A stretch of DNA of 64,000 nucleotides from Shewanella sp. Isolate11 (GTDB taxonomy: Bacteria; Pseudomonadota; Gammaproteobacteria; Enterobacterales; Shewanellaceae), in contig NZ_JAKEVF010000003.1 of the NCBI RefSeq assembly GCF_022398315.1, positions 1-64,000 on the forward strand, read 5' to 3'. Numbering within the stretch: the first letter of the stretch is position 1; every line of letters starts with the position of its first letter. The position numbers and the translations under genes are program-made. A model generated the notes under the pieces. That model had not been told where the DNA came from. It was given only the letters and a program-made list of their open reading frames with translations, and did no database searches. Shown in pieces: positions 1 to 10,041 of the stretch.

Positions 1-78
1 ATCAGTGATTTTATAACCACGTTCCGTGACTTGTTTGACATCAGTGATTTTATAACCACGTTCCGTGACTTGTTTGAC
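1..78. repeat. 39-bp perfect tandem duplication inside IS3 orfA
   Basis: Positions 1-39 and 40-78 are identical. The unit is 13 codons, so the orfA frame is kept. It begins exactly at base 1 of the window, so a contig-end assembly artefact is a serious alternative. Confidence 0.9.
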
Positions 79-120
79 AGCTTCAATTTTGAACTCATCT
101 GGATAACGTTTTCCGCGCAT
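1..120 (-). CDS. IS3-family transposase OrfA, 5' part only (cut by window edge)
   Basis: Reading leftwards from an ATG at 120, behind a GAGGTG ribosome site, the frame gives MRGKRYPDEFKIEAV, typical of the N-terminus of IS3-family OrfA, the helix-turn-helix protein that binds the IS ends. The next 13 residues (VKQVTERGYKITD) occur twice in succession because 1-39 and 40-78 are identical. I would expect one copy followed by the rest of the HTH. The gene runs off the window. Whether the duplication is biological or an end-of-contig artefact cannot be decided here. Confidence 0.7.
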   Translation of the reverse strand, partial: MRGKRYPDEFKIEAVKQVTERGYKITDVKQVTERGYKITD

Positions 121-181
121 GTAACACCTCATATTTTTGGTTCATTATAACTCTATGAAGTGTCTACTGTTCTAGGGGCTT

Positions 182-753
182 ACCAATACTCATATCGAAA
201 TAGTTATCGAAGGCTTGTTCCAATCGACCTTGATTTCCTTTGACAGCAAGCAAGTAACCAGCATTCTTATCTAGTATTTTTTGAGCAATTTTCTTCTAAC
301 AACCCATCGCATCAATAGTGACTAAACAACCCGATATTTCAAGTAGTTCCAGTAACCCAGGAATAGCAGTGACCCCATTAGACTTCTCATACACTTTACG
401 CTGGCCGAGACTCAAGCCGTCGCAAAAGCATTTACCATATGAATGGCACCTAACCCTCGAGAGTCATCATACGAGCCTCTAACGGTTTTACCATCAATAG
501 CAATAACCTCACCTTGCGTAAGCTCACAGCAATCTTTCATCCATTCAATAAAGCATTTTTACAGCCGCCGAGTCGGTTTAAGAAATCCAACCGAGCTTCA
601 CCGTACAAATGGATCGCTTTCCAATCATCTTGACCAGAAAGCACTGCACAAATCGTTAACAAAATGATATCAGTTAGCTTGTGCTCAACTTTACCTTTGT
701 TGTAGGTAATCTGGGATGATATCGAGATGCATAAATGGGAGCTGGTTACTCAT
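182..753 (-). pseudogene. ISAs1-family transposase remnant
   Basis: The minus strand carries recognisable blocks of an ISAs1 (H-repeat type) DDE transposase: LTDIILLTICAVLSGQDDW, then [18 protein letters not shown] with the catalytic Asp of the DGK motif, then [20 protein letters not shown], then LVTIDAMG and AGYLLAVKGNQGRLEQAF. The blocks lie in different frames and are broken by in-frame stops, for example directly after DAMG. The likely start is the ATG at 753, with GGAG upstream, but a frameshift follows within about 20 codons. The C-terminal third is missing, cut where the IS3 upstream end begins (about 150-180). It is not functional. Confidence 0.8.
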
Positions 754-894
754 TGTTTGAACTCCAACTTATCTATGGAGGTATTTAAAAACACTGAAAA
801 TAATCTACAAATTGATAATCCGATTAATGATTATTCTGCGACTGGGCTATCTAATTACAGTCAAAGATTAAGAACCCGCTACACCAAAACCCTC

Positions 895-2109
895 TTAAAT
901 CCGGGCATGCTTATGAGTTTTTCCTGCTATGGTTTTGTTAAAAAATACTTTTCTATCTATTTTCAACTTAAGCATAGAAAAACCCACAGATAGGAAAATC
1001 CAAAAAGTAGGTTCTATTAAAAAAGTACTGCTAAATGATAATTTGGTAAAAGAAAAAGAGAAAAAACATAAAAACAATAACTTTTTGTATTTATTTTTAC
1101 AGAAAGTTATAAATGTAAAAAACATGATTGAAATTAAAAATATAATCCCTACCCCAAAAATACCGAACATTAATAAAATGTCAAGAAAAATATTATGAGA
1201 ATAAAAAAACTCACCTTTTGATACCGTATAAACATAGTCAATACCATATAGTTTTATTCCGCCATTTAATATATCATTATATATCATATTATAAATAACA
1301 TCTCTCCCAGATGAAGATGACGATATAGTCTCATCACCTAAAATAACATTTGTTATTTTTATTATACTATATGAGTAATATCCTAAGTCGGTCATCAAAG
1401 ACTTTATTAGCAAAGCGATCTCTTCAATGTGAAAATAAAAAATGACAAAAATAGACATAAGAAAGAGCAGGCTTAAATATTTTTTAAAAGTAAAAGCATC
1501 ATTAAACAACAAACAAATAATAAACATCGAAAAAACAACCAAAAGGCTTCCTCTATTCCCGAAAATCAATATTAAGACAAAGGCCACAACCAATAACGTA
1601 AGGTTGAATATTATATTCCTTCCTAGAAAGATGTATATAGTAAAGAACAAAGAGGAAAGAGCCATATAATTCCCAAAGGTCATATAATTAAACTCACCCT
1701 GCTCCCTCCCAACACCAAAAAAACAAAGAGAAAATAGGATAGCTAAAAAAGCAATCAAAGAAAGTTTGTACCCATAATTAATTATTTTTTCATCGTCAGA
1801 ATCTAAATATAAAAAATAGGATAAAAGGCCAAATCGAATATAGTCAATCAATATACTAAGAGAAAAATCTTGATATGAAGATAAAACAGATAGAAATAAT
1901 AGATAGCAGCTAAAAAGGATTGGAATAACTACACTGAATGTATTTACTTTTCTAGTTGATAAAATACTAAAAATAACAACGACATTTATTATCTGTACCG
2001 GGAGTCCGTTACCAAAGTATAACTTATAAGGAAGAAATATAGCACCAGAAAAAAGTAGCAATACAAATAAAAAACTTTTGTTCAATATTACTCTTTCATG
2101 AACAATCAC
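895..2109 (-). CDS. wzy: Wzy-like O-antigen/polysaccharide polymerase
   Basis: A very hydrophobic protein of about 404 residues with roughly ten predicted membrane spans and a longer loop near residues 225-300, the layout of Wzy polymerases, which join lipid-linked repeat units on the periplasmic face of the inner membrane. I chose the GTG at 2109 because GGAGG sits five bases upstream; a TTG at 2124 would add five residues. It is the last gene of the operon. Base composition is strongly AT-rich compared with the rml genes, as is usual for transferred polymerase genes. The C-terminus abuts an IS remnant and its last residues could be altered. The family call rests on topology and context, since Wzy proteins share little sequence. 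Confidence 0.75.
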   Translation of the reverse strand: MIVHERVILNKSFLFVLLLFSGAIFLPYKLYFGNGLPVQIINVVVIFSILSTRKVNTFSVVIPILFSCYLLFLSVLSSYQDFSLSILIDYIRFGLLSYFLYLDSDDEKIINYGYKLSLIAFLAILFSLCFFGVGREQGEFNYMTFGNYMALSSLFFTIYIFLGRNIIFNLTLLVVAFVLILIFGNRGSLLVVFSMFIICLLFNDAFTFKKYLSLLFLMSIFVIFYFHIEEIALLIKSLMTDLGYYSYSIIKITNVILGDETISSSSSGRDVIYNMIYNDILNGGIKLYGIDYVYTVSKGEFFYSHNIFLDILLMFGIFGVGIIFLISIMFFTFITFCKNKYKKLLFLCFFSFSFTKLSFSSTFLIEPTFWIFLSVGFSMLKLKIDRKVFFNKTIAGKTHKHARI

Positions 2110-2260
2110 ACGTACCTCCGCCAAAGTACGACAAAAATAAAATTAATGGAATATTTCTTCCAATACAACATTACTACTATATCCAAATAATAGTTAAGCA
2201 AAGGCATGAGTCTTATAATTCTCTACTGTTAATGGCTTATATATTAATCCTTCAGTACTT

Positions 2261-3481
2261 TCAAAAAAAGGACTTATTTTTGAACATCCAATCTTTTAAA
2301 TTCAACAACTTGATAGAAGTTAAACCTTCCAAAAATTGAAAATAATGTTGTGAGTTTAATGACGTGTGATTTGAATAATAAATCAATGAATCAACTATAG
2401 AATCTACTGAATGATGTTTTTCTGCATATTTTTTGGACATATATATGATCTTACTTCTAGTTACGGTATCCACTGAATCCTTATACACTTCACTGATTTT
2501 TTTTCCCTTGTCCCTATAAATAAAGTCATTCGTATAATTCAAAGTTTGGCATATACTACCCTCAATACCACATTCAAAAAGATAACGATACTGATAATCA
2601 CTAGGAAACTTATCTAAAGAGCAATCTAAATTTACAGTAAAAAAGCCTTGGAATGCAAACTCAATAGCAACACTAGCCATACCAAAATGTATTAAATCAT
2701 TTTTTGAAAGCTCATATATATCTTCCATAATATAATTCTCATAATATCTTATATTATTCTTATAATGCTGATATAGACGTTCGTCCAGAAGTTTTTTCAA
2801 ACCTGACTCAAAAGCGATTCGGTCGTCTGTATAAATATTAAATGATAATAGAACATCATTGTAATACATGTCTTCCATTACTTTTGCTATCGGTGTGACT
2901 TTCCAAAATGTAGCTCTGCCCACATAAGTAACCGCATTTCTAATTATGGAATCATCAAGATTTATAGGATTTGGTTTTGTGATCGGCAACGGGATAAGTG
3001 GAATACTTTCATTACAATTATTTCTTATCCACTTCTTCCCTTCAGTATCTAACGTGATTAGTGCATTAGATTCGCAAAGCCTTTTGAATAAGGTAGCACG
3101 ATCTTTATGCGATATATAAGGGATATCTCCTAATCTAGTAGAAAACAATCCTCGCATACTTGAATGCAATAAATCCCAAAAAAGTAACTTGCAATTAATA
3201 CCATTATAATACCTTATTTTCTCATACATTGTATTAAATACGATTAATGTATCGTTAATAGATAATTTATGTAGTAATTTCTTAAGTTCAGCTTCTGTTG
3301 AATAGTTTAAAAATTCTACATTCTCAAGATCACTAATAAATGAACTACAATATCCAGTACGGTGGTCTATTATTTTTATATCAATATTTCTATCATTAAA
3401 ACACTTTGCCAAGGTTATTATTAACCTTTGAGCTCCTCCTAGCTTTTTATTTATAGTTGGATAAAAGAATACAATAGCCAT
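2261..3481 (-). CDS. Glycosyltransferase, GT4-like
   Basis: A soluble protein of 406 residues. The N-terminus (FFYPTINKKLGGAQRLIITL) has the glycine-rich loop and following helix seen at the start of GT-B fold glycosyltransferases (GT4 type). The C-terminal half is less clear: I do not see a clean EX7E motif, and the donor cannot be named. It starts on an ATG overlapping the TGA of the aminotransferase gene by one base, so translation is probably coupled. It is the only evident glycosyltransferase here, so it probably adds one of the sugars made by the neighbouring enzymes; further transferases must lie elsewhere. AT-rich like wzy. Confidence 0.7.
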   Translation of the reverse strand: MAIVFFYPTINKKLGGAQRLIITLAKCFNDRNIDIKIIDHRTGYCSSFISDLENVEFLNYSTEAELKKLLHKLSINDTLIVFNTMYEKIRYYNGINCKLLFWDLLHSSMRGLFSTRLGDIPYISHKDRATLFKRLCESNALITLDTEGKKWIRNNCNESIPLIPLPITKPNPINLDDSIIRNAVTYVGRATFWKVTPIAKVMEDMYYNDVLLSFNIYTDDRIAFESGLKKLLDERLYQHYKNNIRYYENYIMEDIYELSKNDLIHFGMASVAIEFAFQGFFTVNLDCSLDKFPSDYQYRYLFECGIEGSICQTLNYTNDFIYRDKGKKISEVYKDSVDTVTRSKIIYMSKKYAEKHHSVDSIVDSLIYYSNHTSLNSQHYFQFLEGLTSIKLLNLKDWMFKNKSFF

Positions 3482-4584
3482 CAGTCACTCCATAAATTAA
3501 GCATATCGATGACCGACTGAACATCATAATTTAATAAGTTAGGGCTCATAGGTATACTCAAAACTTGTTGATGGATTATTTCACTAATTGGATAAGAATG
3601 AATACACCACTCGTTATAAGCTTCTTGCATATGCGGTGGCGTTGGATAATGAATTAAAGTTTGAATATCATTATCCTTAAGGTATTGTTGTAAATCTTTT
3701 CTATGTTCAGTTCTAACTACAAATAAATGCCAAACATGTTCTTCTTCATTTCCTACGCTTGGTAATTGAATTTTTCTATTGCTTATCCCCGAAAGATAAG
3801 CATTTGCTACTTTCCGACGCGCTTCAATTTCCTTATCTAAATAACTTAGTTTAACACGCAGCATTGCTGCCTGGATCTCATCAAGACGGCTATTTATCCC
3901 TTTATACTTATTTTTATATTTCTCATGAGAACCGTAATTTCTAAGGGCTAAAATAACGTCTTTCAATTTATCATCATTAGTAGTAACAGCTCCAGCATCA
4001 CCCAATGCACCTAAGTTTTTACCTGGATAAAAACTAAATGCACCAGCATCCCCCCAAGACCCCGATTTTTTTCCATCGATAGATGCGCCATGAGCTTGAG
4101 CGCAATCTTCTAAAACTAGTAAGTCATATTTTTTTGCCAAAATCATAATATCTTTCATTGGACAAATTTTACCATACAAATGAACTGGTAAAATAACTCT
4201 AGTTTTATCATTTAATTTTGATTCTATTGAGTTAGCTGTTAAATTAAATGTATCAATATCGGGCTCAACAAGAACAGGAGTTAAGTTATTTTCAGAAATA
4301 CAAAGAATTGATGCTATATAAGTGTTAGAGGGGACAATTACTTCATCTCCGTCTTTCAACTTACCCATTTCTTTCCAAGCTCTTAATACAAGTGATAATG
4401 CATCTAGACCGTTTGCCACGCCTATAGAGTGGTTAGAGCCGCAATATTCAGCAAATTCTCGTTCAAAAGCTTCAACTTCGCTACCTAAAATATACCACCC
4501 AGAATCAATAACTCGGGCGCAAGCACTTTTCAGTTCTTTTGCATATTGTTGATTAATTTCTCTTAAATCTAAAAATGGGATCAT
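3481..4584 (-). CDS. fdtB: dTDP-3-keto-6-deoxyhexose 3-aminotransferase (FdtB/QdtB type)
   Basis: A PLP-dependent DegT/DnrJ/EryC1/StrS sugar aminotransferase of 367 residues. Visible signatures are [10 protein letters not shown] with the PLP-binding Asp160 and [17 protein letters not shown] with the Schiff-base Lys189. By family knowledge it moves an amino group from glutamate to C3 of dTDP-3-keto-6-deoxyhexose. Between the acetyltransferase and glycosyltransferase genes, and with fdtA present, it completes a dTDP-3-acetamido-3,6-dideoxyhexose pathway. Whether the product is the galacto (Fuc3N) or gluco (Qui3N) epimer depends on FdtA stereochemistry and cannot be read from this protein. Confidence 0.88.
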   Translation of the reverse strand: MIPFLDLREINQQYAKELKSACARVIDSGWYILGSEVEAFEREFAEYCGSNHSIGVANGLDALSLVLRAWKEMGKLKDGDEVIVPSNTYIASILCISENNLTPVLVEPDIDTFNLTANSIESKLNDKTRVILPVHLYGKICPMKDIMILAKKYDLLVLEDCAQAHGASIDGKKSGSWGDAGAFSFYPGKNLGALGDAGAVTTNDDKLKDVILALRNYGSHEKYKNKYKGINSRLDEIQAAMLRVKLSYLDKEIEARRKVANAYLSGISNRKIQLPSVGNEEEHVWHLFVVRTEHRKDLQQYLKDNDIQTLIHYPTPPHMQEAYNEWCIHSYPISEIIHQQVLSIPMSPNLLNYDVQSVIDMLNLWSD

Positions 4585-4590
4585 TAGTAC

Positions 4591-5052
4591 TTACTCAATA
4601 TATCTGATAATTCGGGCAGGGTTGCCAAACACTACAGCATTAGCAGGAACATCTTTGGTTACAACCGCTCCGGCACCGACCATGCAGTGCTCACCTAATA
4701 TAATGCCTGGCAAAATGGTTGCATTGGCCCCAATAGATGCGCCTGACTTTATAACTGTTCTTAAAAATTGCTCAGGGTATACTTTAGAGCGCGGCATTTT
4801 ATCATTAGTAAACGCGACGCACGGACCAATAAATACATTATCCTCAATGGTTATTCCGTCCCATAGATAGACACCTGATTTAATGGTCACATTACTCCCT
4901 ATCACAACATCATTTTCGACCAATGTATGTGCACAGATATTACAGCCATCACCGATCACTGCGCCTTTAAGAACGACAGAAAATTGCCAAACCCGCGAAC
5001 CTTTGCCAATGGTTAGGCTTTGAACATCACTAAGAGGGTGAATAAAAGGCAT
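4591..5052 (-). CDS. fdtC: dTDP-3-amino-3,6-dideoxyhexose N-acetyltransferase, hexapeptide-repeat
   Basis: A protein of 153 residues built almost wholly of hexapeptide repeats (for example [20 protein letters not shown]), so a left-handed beta-helix acyltransferase, usually an acetyl-CoA-dependent trimer. The conserved FGNPARI segment is at the C-terminus. By position it should acetylate the 3-amino group made by the aminotransferase. It is short, as in FdtC; QdtC enzymes are usually longer, which weakly favours the Fuc3NAc branch. The start overlaps the fdtA stop (TAATG) and the gap to the aminotransferase gene is six bases, so it sits in a tightly coupled block. Confidence 0.82.
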   Translation of the reverse strand: MPFIHPLSDVQSLTIGKGSRVWQFSVVLKGAVIGDGCNICAHTLVENDVVIGSNVTIKSGVYLWDGITIEDNVFIGPCVAFTNDKMPRSKVYPEQFLRTVIKSGASIGANATILPGIILGEHCMVGAGAVVTKDVPANAVVFGNPARIIRYIE

Positions 5053-5450
5053 TATTTTACACTCTCTAAAAAAGTAGAATAATCTCGAATATAATCTGCT
5101 TCGTCGTACACGTCATTGGCTAAGACTAGTAGCACACAGTCATGGCTAAAGTCATACATTTCATGCCATTGCATAACATCGATTAGCAAGCCTTGCGAAG
5201 GATTATCAAGAATGACTTCTTGTTTCTCTCTGCCATTATCCATCACCATTTTGCAACTCCCAGATATGCATACTGCGACTTGCTTCAGTGCTTTATGCGC
5301 ATGAAATCCACGAGCGACACCTTCTTTCGTACCAAATATGTAATATACACGCTTAATATCAAATGGGACCTGATTTTTTCCCTCTAATGCGACGAGTGAA
5401 CCACGAGAGTCTCCCAATTGCGGAAAATCTATTAACTTAATCAAGCTCAC
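5052..5450 (-). CDS. fdtA: dTDP-4-keto-6-deoxyglucose 3,4-ketoisomerase (FdtA/QdtA cupin)
   Basis: A cupin-fold protein of 132 residues in the WxcM/FdtA family. The motif [18 protein letters not shown] carries the active-site histidines, and [10 protein letters not shown] at residues 29-38 is typical. It moves the keto group of dTDP-4-keto-6-deoxyglucose, the RmlB product, from C4 to C3. It overlaps rmlA by four bases and fdtC by one. FdtA and QdtA differ in the C4 configuration of their products; the name FdtA is the more likely choice for a Shewanella cluster, not a proven one. Confidence 0.85.
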   Translation of the reverse strand: MSLIKLIDFPQLGDSRGSLVALEGKNQVPFDIKRVYYIFGTKEGVARGFHAHKALKQVAVCISGSCKMVMDNGREKQEVILDNPSQGLLIDVMQWHEMYDFSHDCVLLVLANDVYDEADYIRDYSTFLESVK

Positions 5451-6319
5451 TTTTCATTCCTCAGCAACGTTTTTAAATACTGACCATAGCTATTTTTAGA
5501 CAGTTGTTCGGCAACATTTAATACTTGTTCATTGCTCATCCAGTCATTACGCCAAGAGATCTCTTCCAAACACGCAATTTTATACCCCTGCCGCTTTTCA
5601 ATTGTCTCGACAAACATAGCAGCTTCAAGCAAACTCTCATGAGTTCCCGTATCTAGCCACGCAAAACCCCGGCCAAGCAACTCAACATTCAGTTCACCCA
5701 GCTCTAAGTAGGCTTGGTTAATGCTCGTGATCTCTAACTCACCGCGTTCTGACGGCTCGACTTTTTTAGCGATTTCTACCACACGGTTATCATAAAAATA
5801 GAGTCCCGTTACCGCAAAGTTGGACTTCGGCTCAGTTGGTTTTTCTTCAATACTTACCGCTTTTTGATTCTCTTCAAATGCGACCACGCCGAAACGTTCT
5901 GGATCTTTCACTTGGTAACCAAATACGGTAGCACCTGAAGTACGCTGAGCGGCTCGTTTTAGAATGGGTGAGAATCCTTGTCCCCAGAAGATATTATCCC
6001 CTAACGCAAGGCACACGCTGCTATCACCGATAAACTCTTCAGCGATTAGGAATGCCTGCGCCAAACCATCTGGACTTTCTTGAACCGCATATTGAAGTGA
6101 AATACCAAACTCATTACCGTCACCGAGCAATCGCTGAAATGACGACTGATCTTCTGGGGTAGTTATGATTAAAATGTCTCGAATACCCGCTAGCATTAGC
6201 ACAGAAATCGGGTAGTAGATCATAGGTTTGTCATACACAGGCAGAAGCTGCTTGGACACACCTTTGGTAATAGGATAAAGGCGAGTACCCGAACCACCGG
6301 CAAGAACGATCCCTTTCAT
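5447..6319 (-). CDS. rmlA: Glucose-1-phosphate thymidylyltransferase RmlA
   Basis: Makes dTDP-glucose from glucose-1-phosphate and dTTP. At 290 residues it matches the usual RmlA length. The nucleotide-binding signature [13 protein letters not shown] is at residues 8-20, [10 protein letters not shown] carries the metal-binding Asp, and [10 protein letters not shown] is also typical. It overlaps rmlB by one base and fdtA by four. rmlC and rmlD are absent, so here dTDP-glucose feeds the 3-amino-sugar route rather than dTDP-rhamnose. Confidence 0.95.
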   Translation of the reverse strand: MKGIVLAGGSGTRLYPITKGVSKQLLPVYDKPMIYYPISVLMLAGIRDILIITTPEDQSSFQRLLGDGNEFGISLQYAVQESPDGLAQAFLIAEEFIGDSSVCLALGDNIFWGQGFSPILKRAAQRTSGATVFGYQVKDPERFGVVAFEENQKAVSIEEKPTEPKSNFAVTGLYFYDNRVVEIAKKVEPSERGELEITSINQAYLELGELNVELLGRGFAWLDTGTHESLLEAAMFVETIEKRQGYKIACLEEISWRNDWMSNEQVLNVAEQLSKNSYGQYLKTLLRNEK

Positions 6320-7407
6320 TATTGGTTTCCCTCTGCTGCTTCAATCGTACCTAAACGCTCGCGTTGATATGAGCCATCTTGTACGCGCTGGCACCACGCT
6401 TGATTATCAAGATACCATTGCACTGTTTTTCGCAGGCCAGTTTCAAATGTCTCTTCTGGCTGCCAATCAAGCTCTGCACTCATTTTGGTGGCGTCAATGG
6501 CATAGCGGCGGTCGTGGCCTGGACGATCTTGCACGTAAGTGATTTGCTCAGCATAGGAGCTCGCTTTCGGCACTAACTCATCCAAAATTGAACAAATAGT
6601 TTGTACTACTTCAAGGTTTTGCTTCTCGTTGTGGCCACCAATGTTGTAGGTCTCACCCACTTTACCTTCGGTCACGACTTTGTAGAGCGCACGAGCGTGA
6701 TCCTCGACAAACAACCAATCGCGAATTTGGTCGCCTTTGCCATAAATTGGCAGTGGCTTCCCTTCCAGTGCATTGAGAATAACGAGAGGAATCAGTTTTT
6801 CAGGGAAGTGGAATGTGCCGTAGTTGTTAGAGCAGTTAGTCACGATTGTTGGAAAACCATAGGTGCGTAGCCAAGCTCGCACTAAATGATCACTTGATGC
6901 TTTCGATGCAGAGTAAGGGCTACTCGGTGCATAAGGCGTAGTTTCGGTAAACAGAGGTAAATCGCCAGCTTGCTCATCAGGATGAGGTAAATCGCCATAG
7001 ACTTCATCAGTTGAAATGTGGTGGAAGCGAAACGCTGATTTCTCAGCGTCTTCTAACTGATTCCAGTAATGACGTGCAGCTTCAAGGAGGGTATAAGTGC
7101 CAACAATATTAGTTTGAATAAATTCATCAGAACCGGTAATTGAACGATCAACGTGTGATTCAGCTGCTAGGTGCATAACGGCATCGGGCTGGTATTGGGC
7201 AAAAATGCGATCTAACTCTGTACGATCACAGATATCCGCCTGCTCAAAAGCATAACGCTCACTCTGATCTACAGAAGCTAAAGATTCAAGGTTACCAGCA
7301 TAGGTCAACTTATCTAAATTTACCACACTATCATTGGTGTTGTTAATAATATAGCGAATAACAGCCGAACCGATAAAGCCAGCACCGCCAGTAACTAAAA
7401 TTTCCAT
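6319..7407 (-). CDS. rmlB: dTDP-glucose 4,6-dehydratase RmlB
   Basis: An extended short-chain dehydrogenase of 362 residues that converts dTDP-glucose to dTDP-4-keto-6-deoxyglucose. The NAD-binding GGAGFIGS is at residues 7-14, the dehydratase motif STDEVYG at 132-138, and the catalytic Tyr165 and Lys169 lie in YSASK. Its product is the substrate of FdtA, encoded two genes downstream. It follows wzx by nine bases and has a higher GC content than the flanking wzx, so the sugar-nucleotide genes and the polymer-specific genes probably have different histories. Confidence 0.95.
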   Translation of the reverse strand: MEILVTGGAGFIGSAVIRYIINNTNDSVVNLDKLTYAGNLESLASVDQSERYAFEQADICDRTELDRIFAQYQPDAVMHLAAESHVDRSITGSDEFIQTNIVGTYTLLEAARHYWNQLEDAEKSAFRFHHISTDEVYGDLPHPDEQAGDLPLFTETTPYAPSSPYSASKASSDHLVRAWLRTYGFPTIVTNCSNNYGTFHFPEKLIPLVILNALEGKPLPIYGKGDQIRDWLFVEDHARALYKVVTEGKVGETYNIGGHNEKQNLEVVQTICSILDELVPKASSYAEQITYVQDRPGHDRRYAIDATKMSAELDWQPEETFETGLRKTVQWYLDNQAWCQRVQDGSYQRERLGTIEAAEGNQ

Positions 7408-7416
7408 ACAAATCCA

Positions 7417-8661
7417 TTAATATAATTTCTTCTTCATGATACACATCATTACTATAAGATATATCATGTAATTAAGTGCAAAGGCATAACTCAAACCAAC
7501 AAAGCCATACAGATAGACAAATACAAATGAAAATAAGACAAGAGTTGTCGCAAAAAATATCTCGGTTATAACAAAAACTTTAGTCATCGCTTTGGCTAAC
7601 ATTAGATAAGCTAACAACCAAGAGGAAATTTTAAGAACATCTCCAACTAACTGCCATTTAAACAATAAAAGCATTGGCTTGAACTCTTCAGTGAATAATA
7701 TTATCAAAATAAAATCTTTTAAAAAAAACATTAACAATGATAACATTGATACTAAAGGTAAAATTATTCGATAACCATTTATAAGTTCTTCCCTTAGTTC
7801 ATTCTTGTCATTAATTTCTGACAACCTAGGGAGATAATATGTCGATAAAGCTGTAGTTATAACCATTAAGTACATATTTGATATATATACCATCGCTTGC
7901 CAGTACCCAGCGTAATCCCAGCCCAATGATTCAGAAACAAAATTTCGTATCAATATCTGGGAGATTGGAACAACAGAGGCTGAAACCAATGCCATAAGTG
8001 AATACTTAAACAATCTCTTAGACATTTGTATGTCTAGTGAAGCTATAAACCTCTCAAAGAAAATTTCTTTGTGATTTCTCAATTTCCACAAGATAACAAT
8101 AAAAATAACAGACTGATTAGTAACTAACGCAATTAATGCCCCATCGAGTTGATATAAGTATATAAGCAAAGTTGTAAATATAAGACTATAAACACTTTGA
8201 ATCATTTGAGATGAGATATATGTTTTTATATCTTTCAATCCATTAAGAATAGAAAGAAGCAGTTGATTTATAGAAAACAATATAGAAGTACAACCAAAAA
8301 GAACAAAAACATACGAATACTCTTGTGTCTTGAATATATAACTAGACCAATAAGAAGCAAAAATAGTCAACCCAAGCCCAACTAACACTGAAGAAAAAGC
8401 AGTTATTTTTAACGATGTACTCCATAATCTAGTACAATATTCAGATGAATTACGGTATTCCGATGTATACTTCACCACACCAGTATTTATAGCTCCCTGA
8501 GACAATTTGCTAATTAGTGTAGTTGAATTACGAAATTGTCCAATAAGTGCTAATCCGGAAGGTCCAATGAACAATGATATTGCTTTATTAATTACCAAAC
8601 CAGCAATTAGTTTAATAGCTGTTGCTAAAAAGCTAAGTAATGATGTTTTTACTAAGTTCAA
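7417..8661 (-). CDS. wzx: Wzx-type lipid-linked oligosaccharide flippase
   Basis: A protein of 414 residues with about 12 hydrophobic segments, resembling Wzx/RfbX proteins of the MATE-like superfamily, including the N-terminal NKAISLFIGPSGLALIGQF segment common to them. It would move undecaprenyl-linked repeat units across the inner membrane for Wzy. The most upstream start is a TTG with AGGTG four bases before it, which is weak, so the start is uncertain. AT-rich like wzy and the glycosyltransferase gene, as expected for a polymer-specific gene gained by transfer. Confidence 0.85.
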   Translation of the reverse strand: MNLVKTSLLSFLATAIKLIAGLVINKAISLFIGPSGLALIGQFRNSTTLISKLSQGAINTGVVKYTSEYRNSSEYCTRLWSTSLKITAFSSVLVGLGLTIFASYWSSYIFKTQEYSYVFVLFGCTSILFSINQLLLSILNGLKDIKTYISSQMIQSVYSLIFTTLLIYLYQLDGALIALVTNQSVIFIVILWKLRNHKEIFFERFIASLDIQMSKRLFKYSLMALVSASVVPISQILIRNFVSESLGWDYAGYWQAMVYISNMYLMVITTALSTYYLPRLSEINDKNELREELINGYRIILPLVSMLSLLMFFLKDFILIILFTEEFKPMLLLFKWQLVGDVLKISSWLLAYLMLAKAMTKVFVITEIFFATTLVLFSFVFVYLYGFVGLSYAFALNYMIYLIVMMCIMKKKLY

Positions 8662-8759
8662 GAATCACCTAATTATATTCTAAGCCACATATGTAAAAAT
8701 GAGCTCCCAATATAAATAGGTTGCTCATTTTATTTAAAAAACAATGTGTCTTTTAAAAA

Positions 8760-10025
8760 TCACCAAATACCTTTTGTGTCAATAGCGATACCTGTCAACT
8801 CTTGTTTTACTCTAAACTCTTTATGATCAACCAGCATAACATGTATATCTGCAGCTTCATTTGCCTTTGCTAACTCCACCAAGTCAACTCTATTTAGTGA
8901 GCTAGGGAGTGATATAATATTTGGTTCTACGACTAAAGTTTTTCCTACATGCATTTCAGATATATTCTTAGCAATAGCCAAAGCAGGACTTTCACGTAAG
9001 TCATCAATGTCCGGCTTAAAAGCCAAGCCATAACATGCGATAGTCACTTCACTCGCGGTCTTAGTTGGGTTTGCTTGTAAAAAGTCCGTAATGGCTAACT
9101 TAACTTTATTAATTACCCATTCAGGTTTAGAGTCATTAACCTTCCTTGCTGTATGAATAAGTCGAGCTTCTTCTGGTGTTTTCGAAACAATAAACCATGG
9201 GTCAACAGCAATACAATGACCACCAACACCAGGTCCAGGTTGCAAAATATTGATACGTGGATGACGATTAGCTAATGCAATCAGCTCCCATACGTCAATA
9301 TCTAATTTATCGCAAATAACCGATAGCTCATTAGCAAATGCAATCTGTACATCACGACAACTATTTTCAGTTAGCTTAGCCATTTCTGCTGTGCGGGCAT
9401 TAGTTATAACACATTCGCCCTGAACAAATGTTTTATAGAGCTCAACGGAACGCTCAGAACAACGTGCTGACATACCACCAATAACGCGATCGTTTTCAAC
9501 AAGTTCACGGACCACATGACCAGGCAAAACACGTTCAGGGCAATGAGCCACATTTACATCAGCTTCAGTACCAGCTTTTTGTGGGAAAGATAAATCAGGA
9601 CGAGCATTAGCCAACCACTCTGAAACTTGCTCTGTCGCACCTACTGGGGATGTAGATTCTAAAATCACTAAATCGCCTTTTTTCAATACTGGTGCAATTC
9701 CATTACAAGCAGATTGTATATAGCTTAAGTCGGGCTCAGGGATCTGGCCTTCTTCACATGGTAGAAATGGTGTAGGCACTGCAATAAGGAATGCATCCGC
9801 TGGTTCAGCAGTCGTTACGGCCTTTAAATAGCCTTCAGTTACAGCTGAATGTACAATCATATCTAAATCAGGTTCTACAATATGAATTTTACCTTGATTG
9901 ATTGTATCTACCGCGTGTTGATTAACATCAACACCAATTACCTTGTTTTTGCGAGATGCAAACATTGCAGCAGTAGGTAAACCGATATAACCAAGCCCAA
10001 TGACTGAAATCGTTTCAAATGACAT
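8760..10025 (-). CDS. wecC: UDP-N-acetyl-D-mannosamine dehydrogenase WecC
   Basis: A UDP-sugar dehydrogenase of 421 residues that oxidises UDP-ManNAc twice to UDP-ManNAcA. The Rossmann motif GLGYIGLPTAAMF is at residues 10-22 and the catalytic Cys271 is in PGPGVGGHCIAVDPW. AGGAAT lies just before the ATG. It follows wecB by 16 bases, and together the two make UDP-ManNAcA from UDP-GlcNAc. The same enzymes serve enterobacterial common antigen synthesis, but here they sit in a Wzx/Wzy locus, so ManNAcA is probably part of the repeat unit. Confidence 0.93.
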   Translation of the reverse strand: MSFETISVIGLGYIGLPTAAMFASRKNKVIGVDVNQHAVDTINQGKIHIVEPDLDMIVHSAVTEGYLKAVTTAEPADAFLIAVPTPFLPCEEGQIPEPDLSYIQSACNGIAPVLKKGDLVILESTSPVGATEQVSEWLANARPDLSFPQKAGTEADVNVAHCPERVLPGHVVRELVENDRVIGGMSARCSERSVELYKTFVQGECVITNARTAEMAKLTENSCRDVQIAFANELSVICDKLDIDVWELIALANRHPRINILQPGPGVGGHCIAVDPWFIVSKTPEEARLIHTARKVNDSKPEWVINKVKLAITDFLQANPTKTASEVTIACYGLAFKPDIDDLRESPALAIAKNISEMHVGKTLVVEPNIISLPSSLNRVDLVELAKANEAADIHVMLVDHKEFRVKQELTGIAIDTKGIW

Positions 10026-10041
10026 TTTTATTCCTAATTAC

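Larger units (their letters stand above)
1..894. mobile_element. Nested IS remnants at the edge of the polysaccharide cluster
   Basis: An IS3-type element (orfA start at 120, upstream end within about 150-180) directly truncates an ISAs1-type element (182 to roughly 890). Bases 754-894 hold no gene and probably include the ISAs1 upstream end. I could not fix the terminal inverted repeats with confidence. The wzy stop codon at 895-897 lies right beside this block. Confidence 0.6.

Noticed and set aside
443..993. Plus-strand frames opposite the ISAs1 remnant and the wzy end
   Set aside because: They are antisense to recognisable transposase or membrane-protein sequence and have no ribosome site or family resemblance.
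3481..7407. A dTDP-rhamnose pathway
   Set aside because: rmlC and rmlD are absent from the window; the downstream enzymes are the ketoisomerase, aminotransferase and acetyltransferase of an amino-sugar route.
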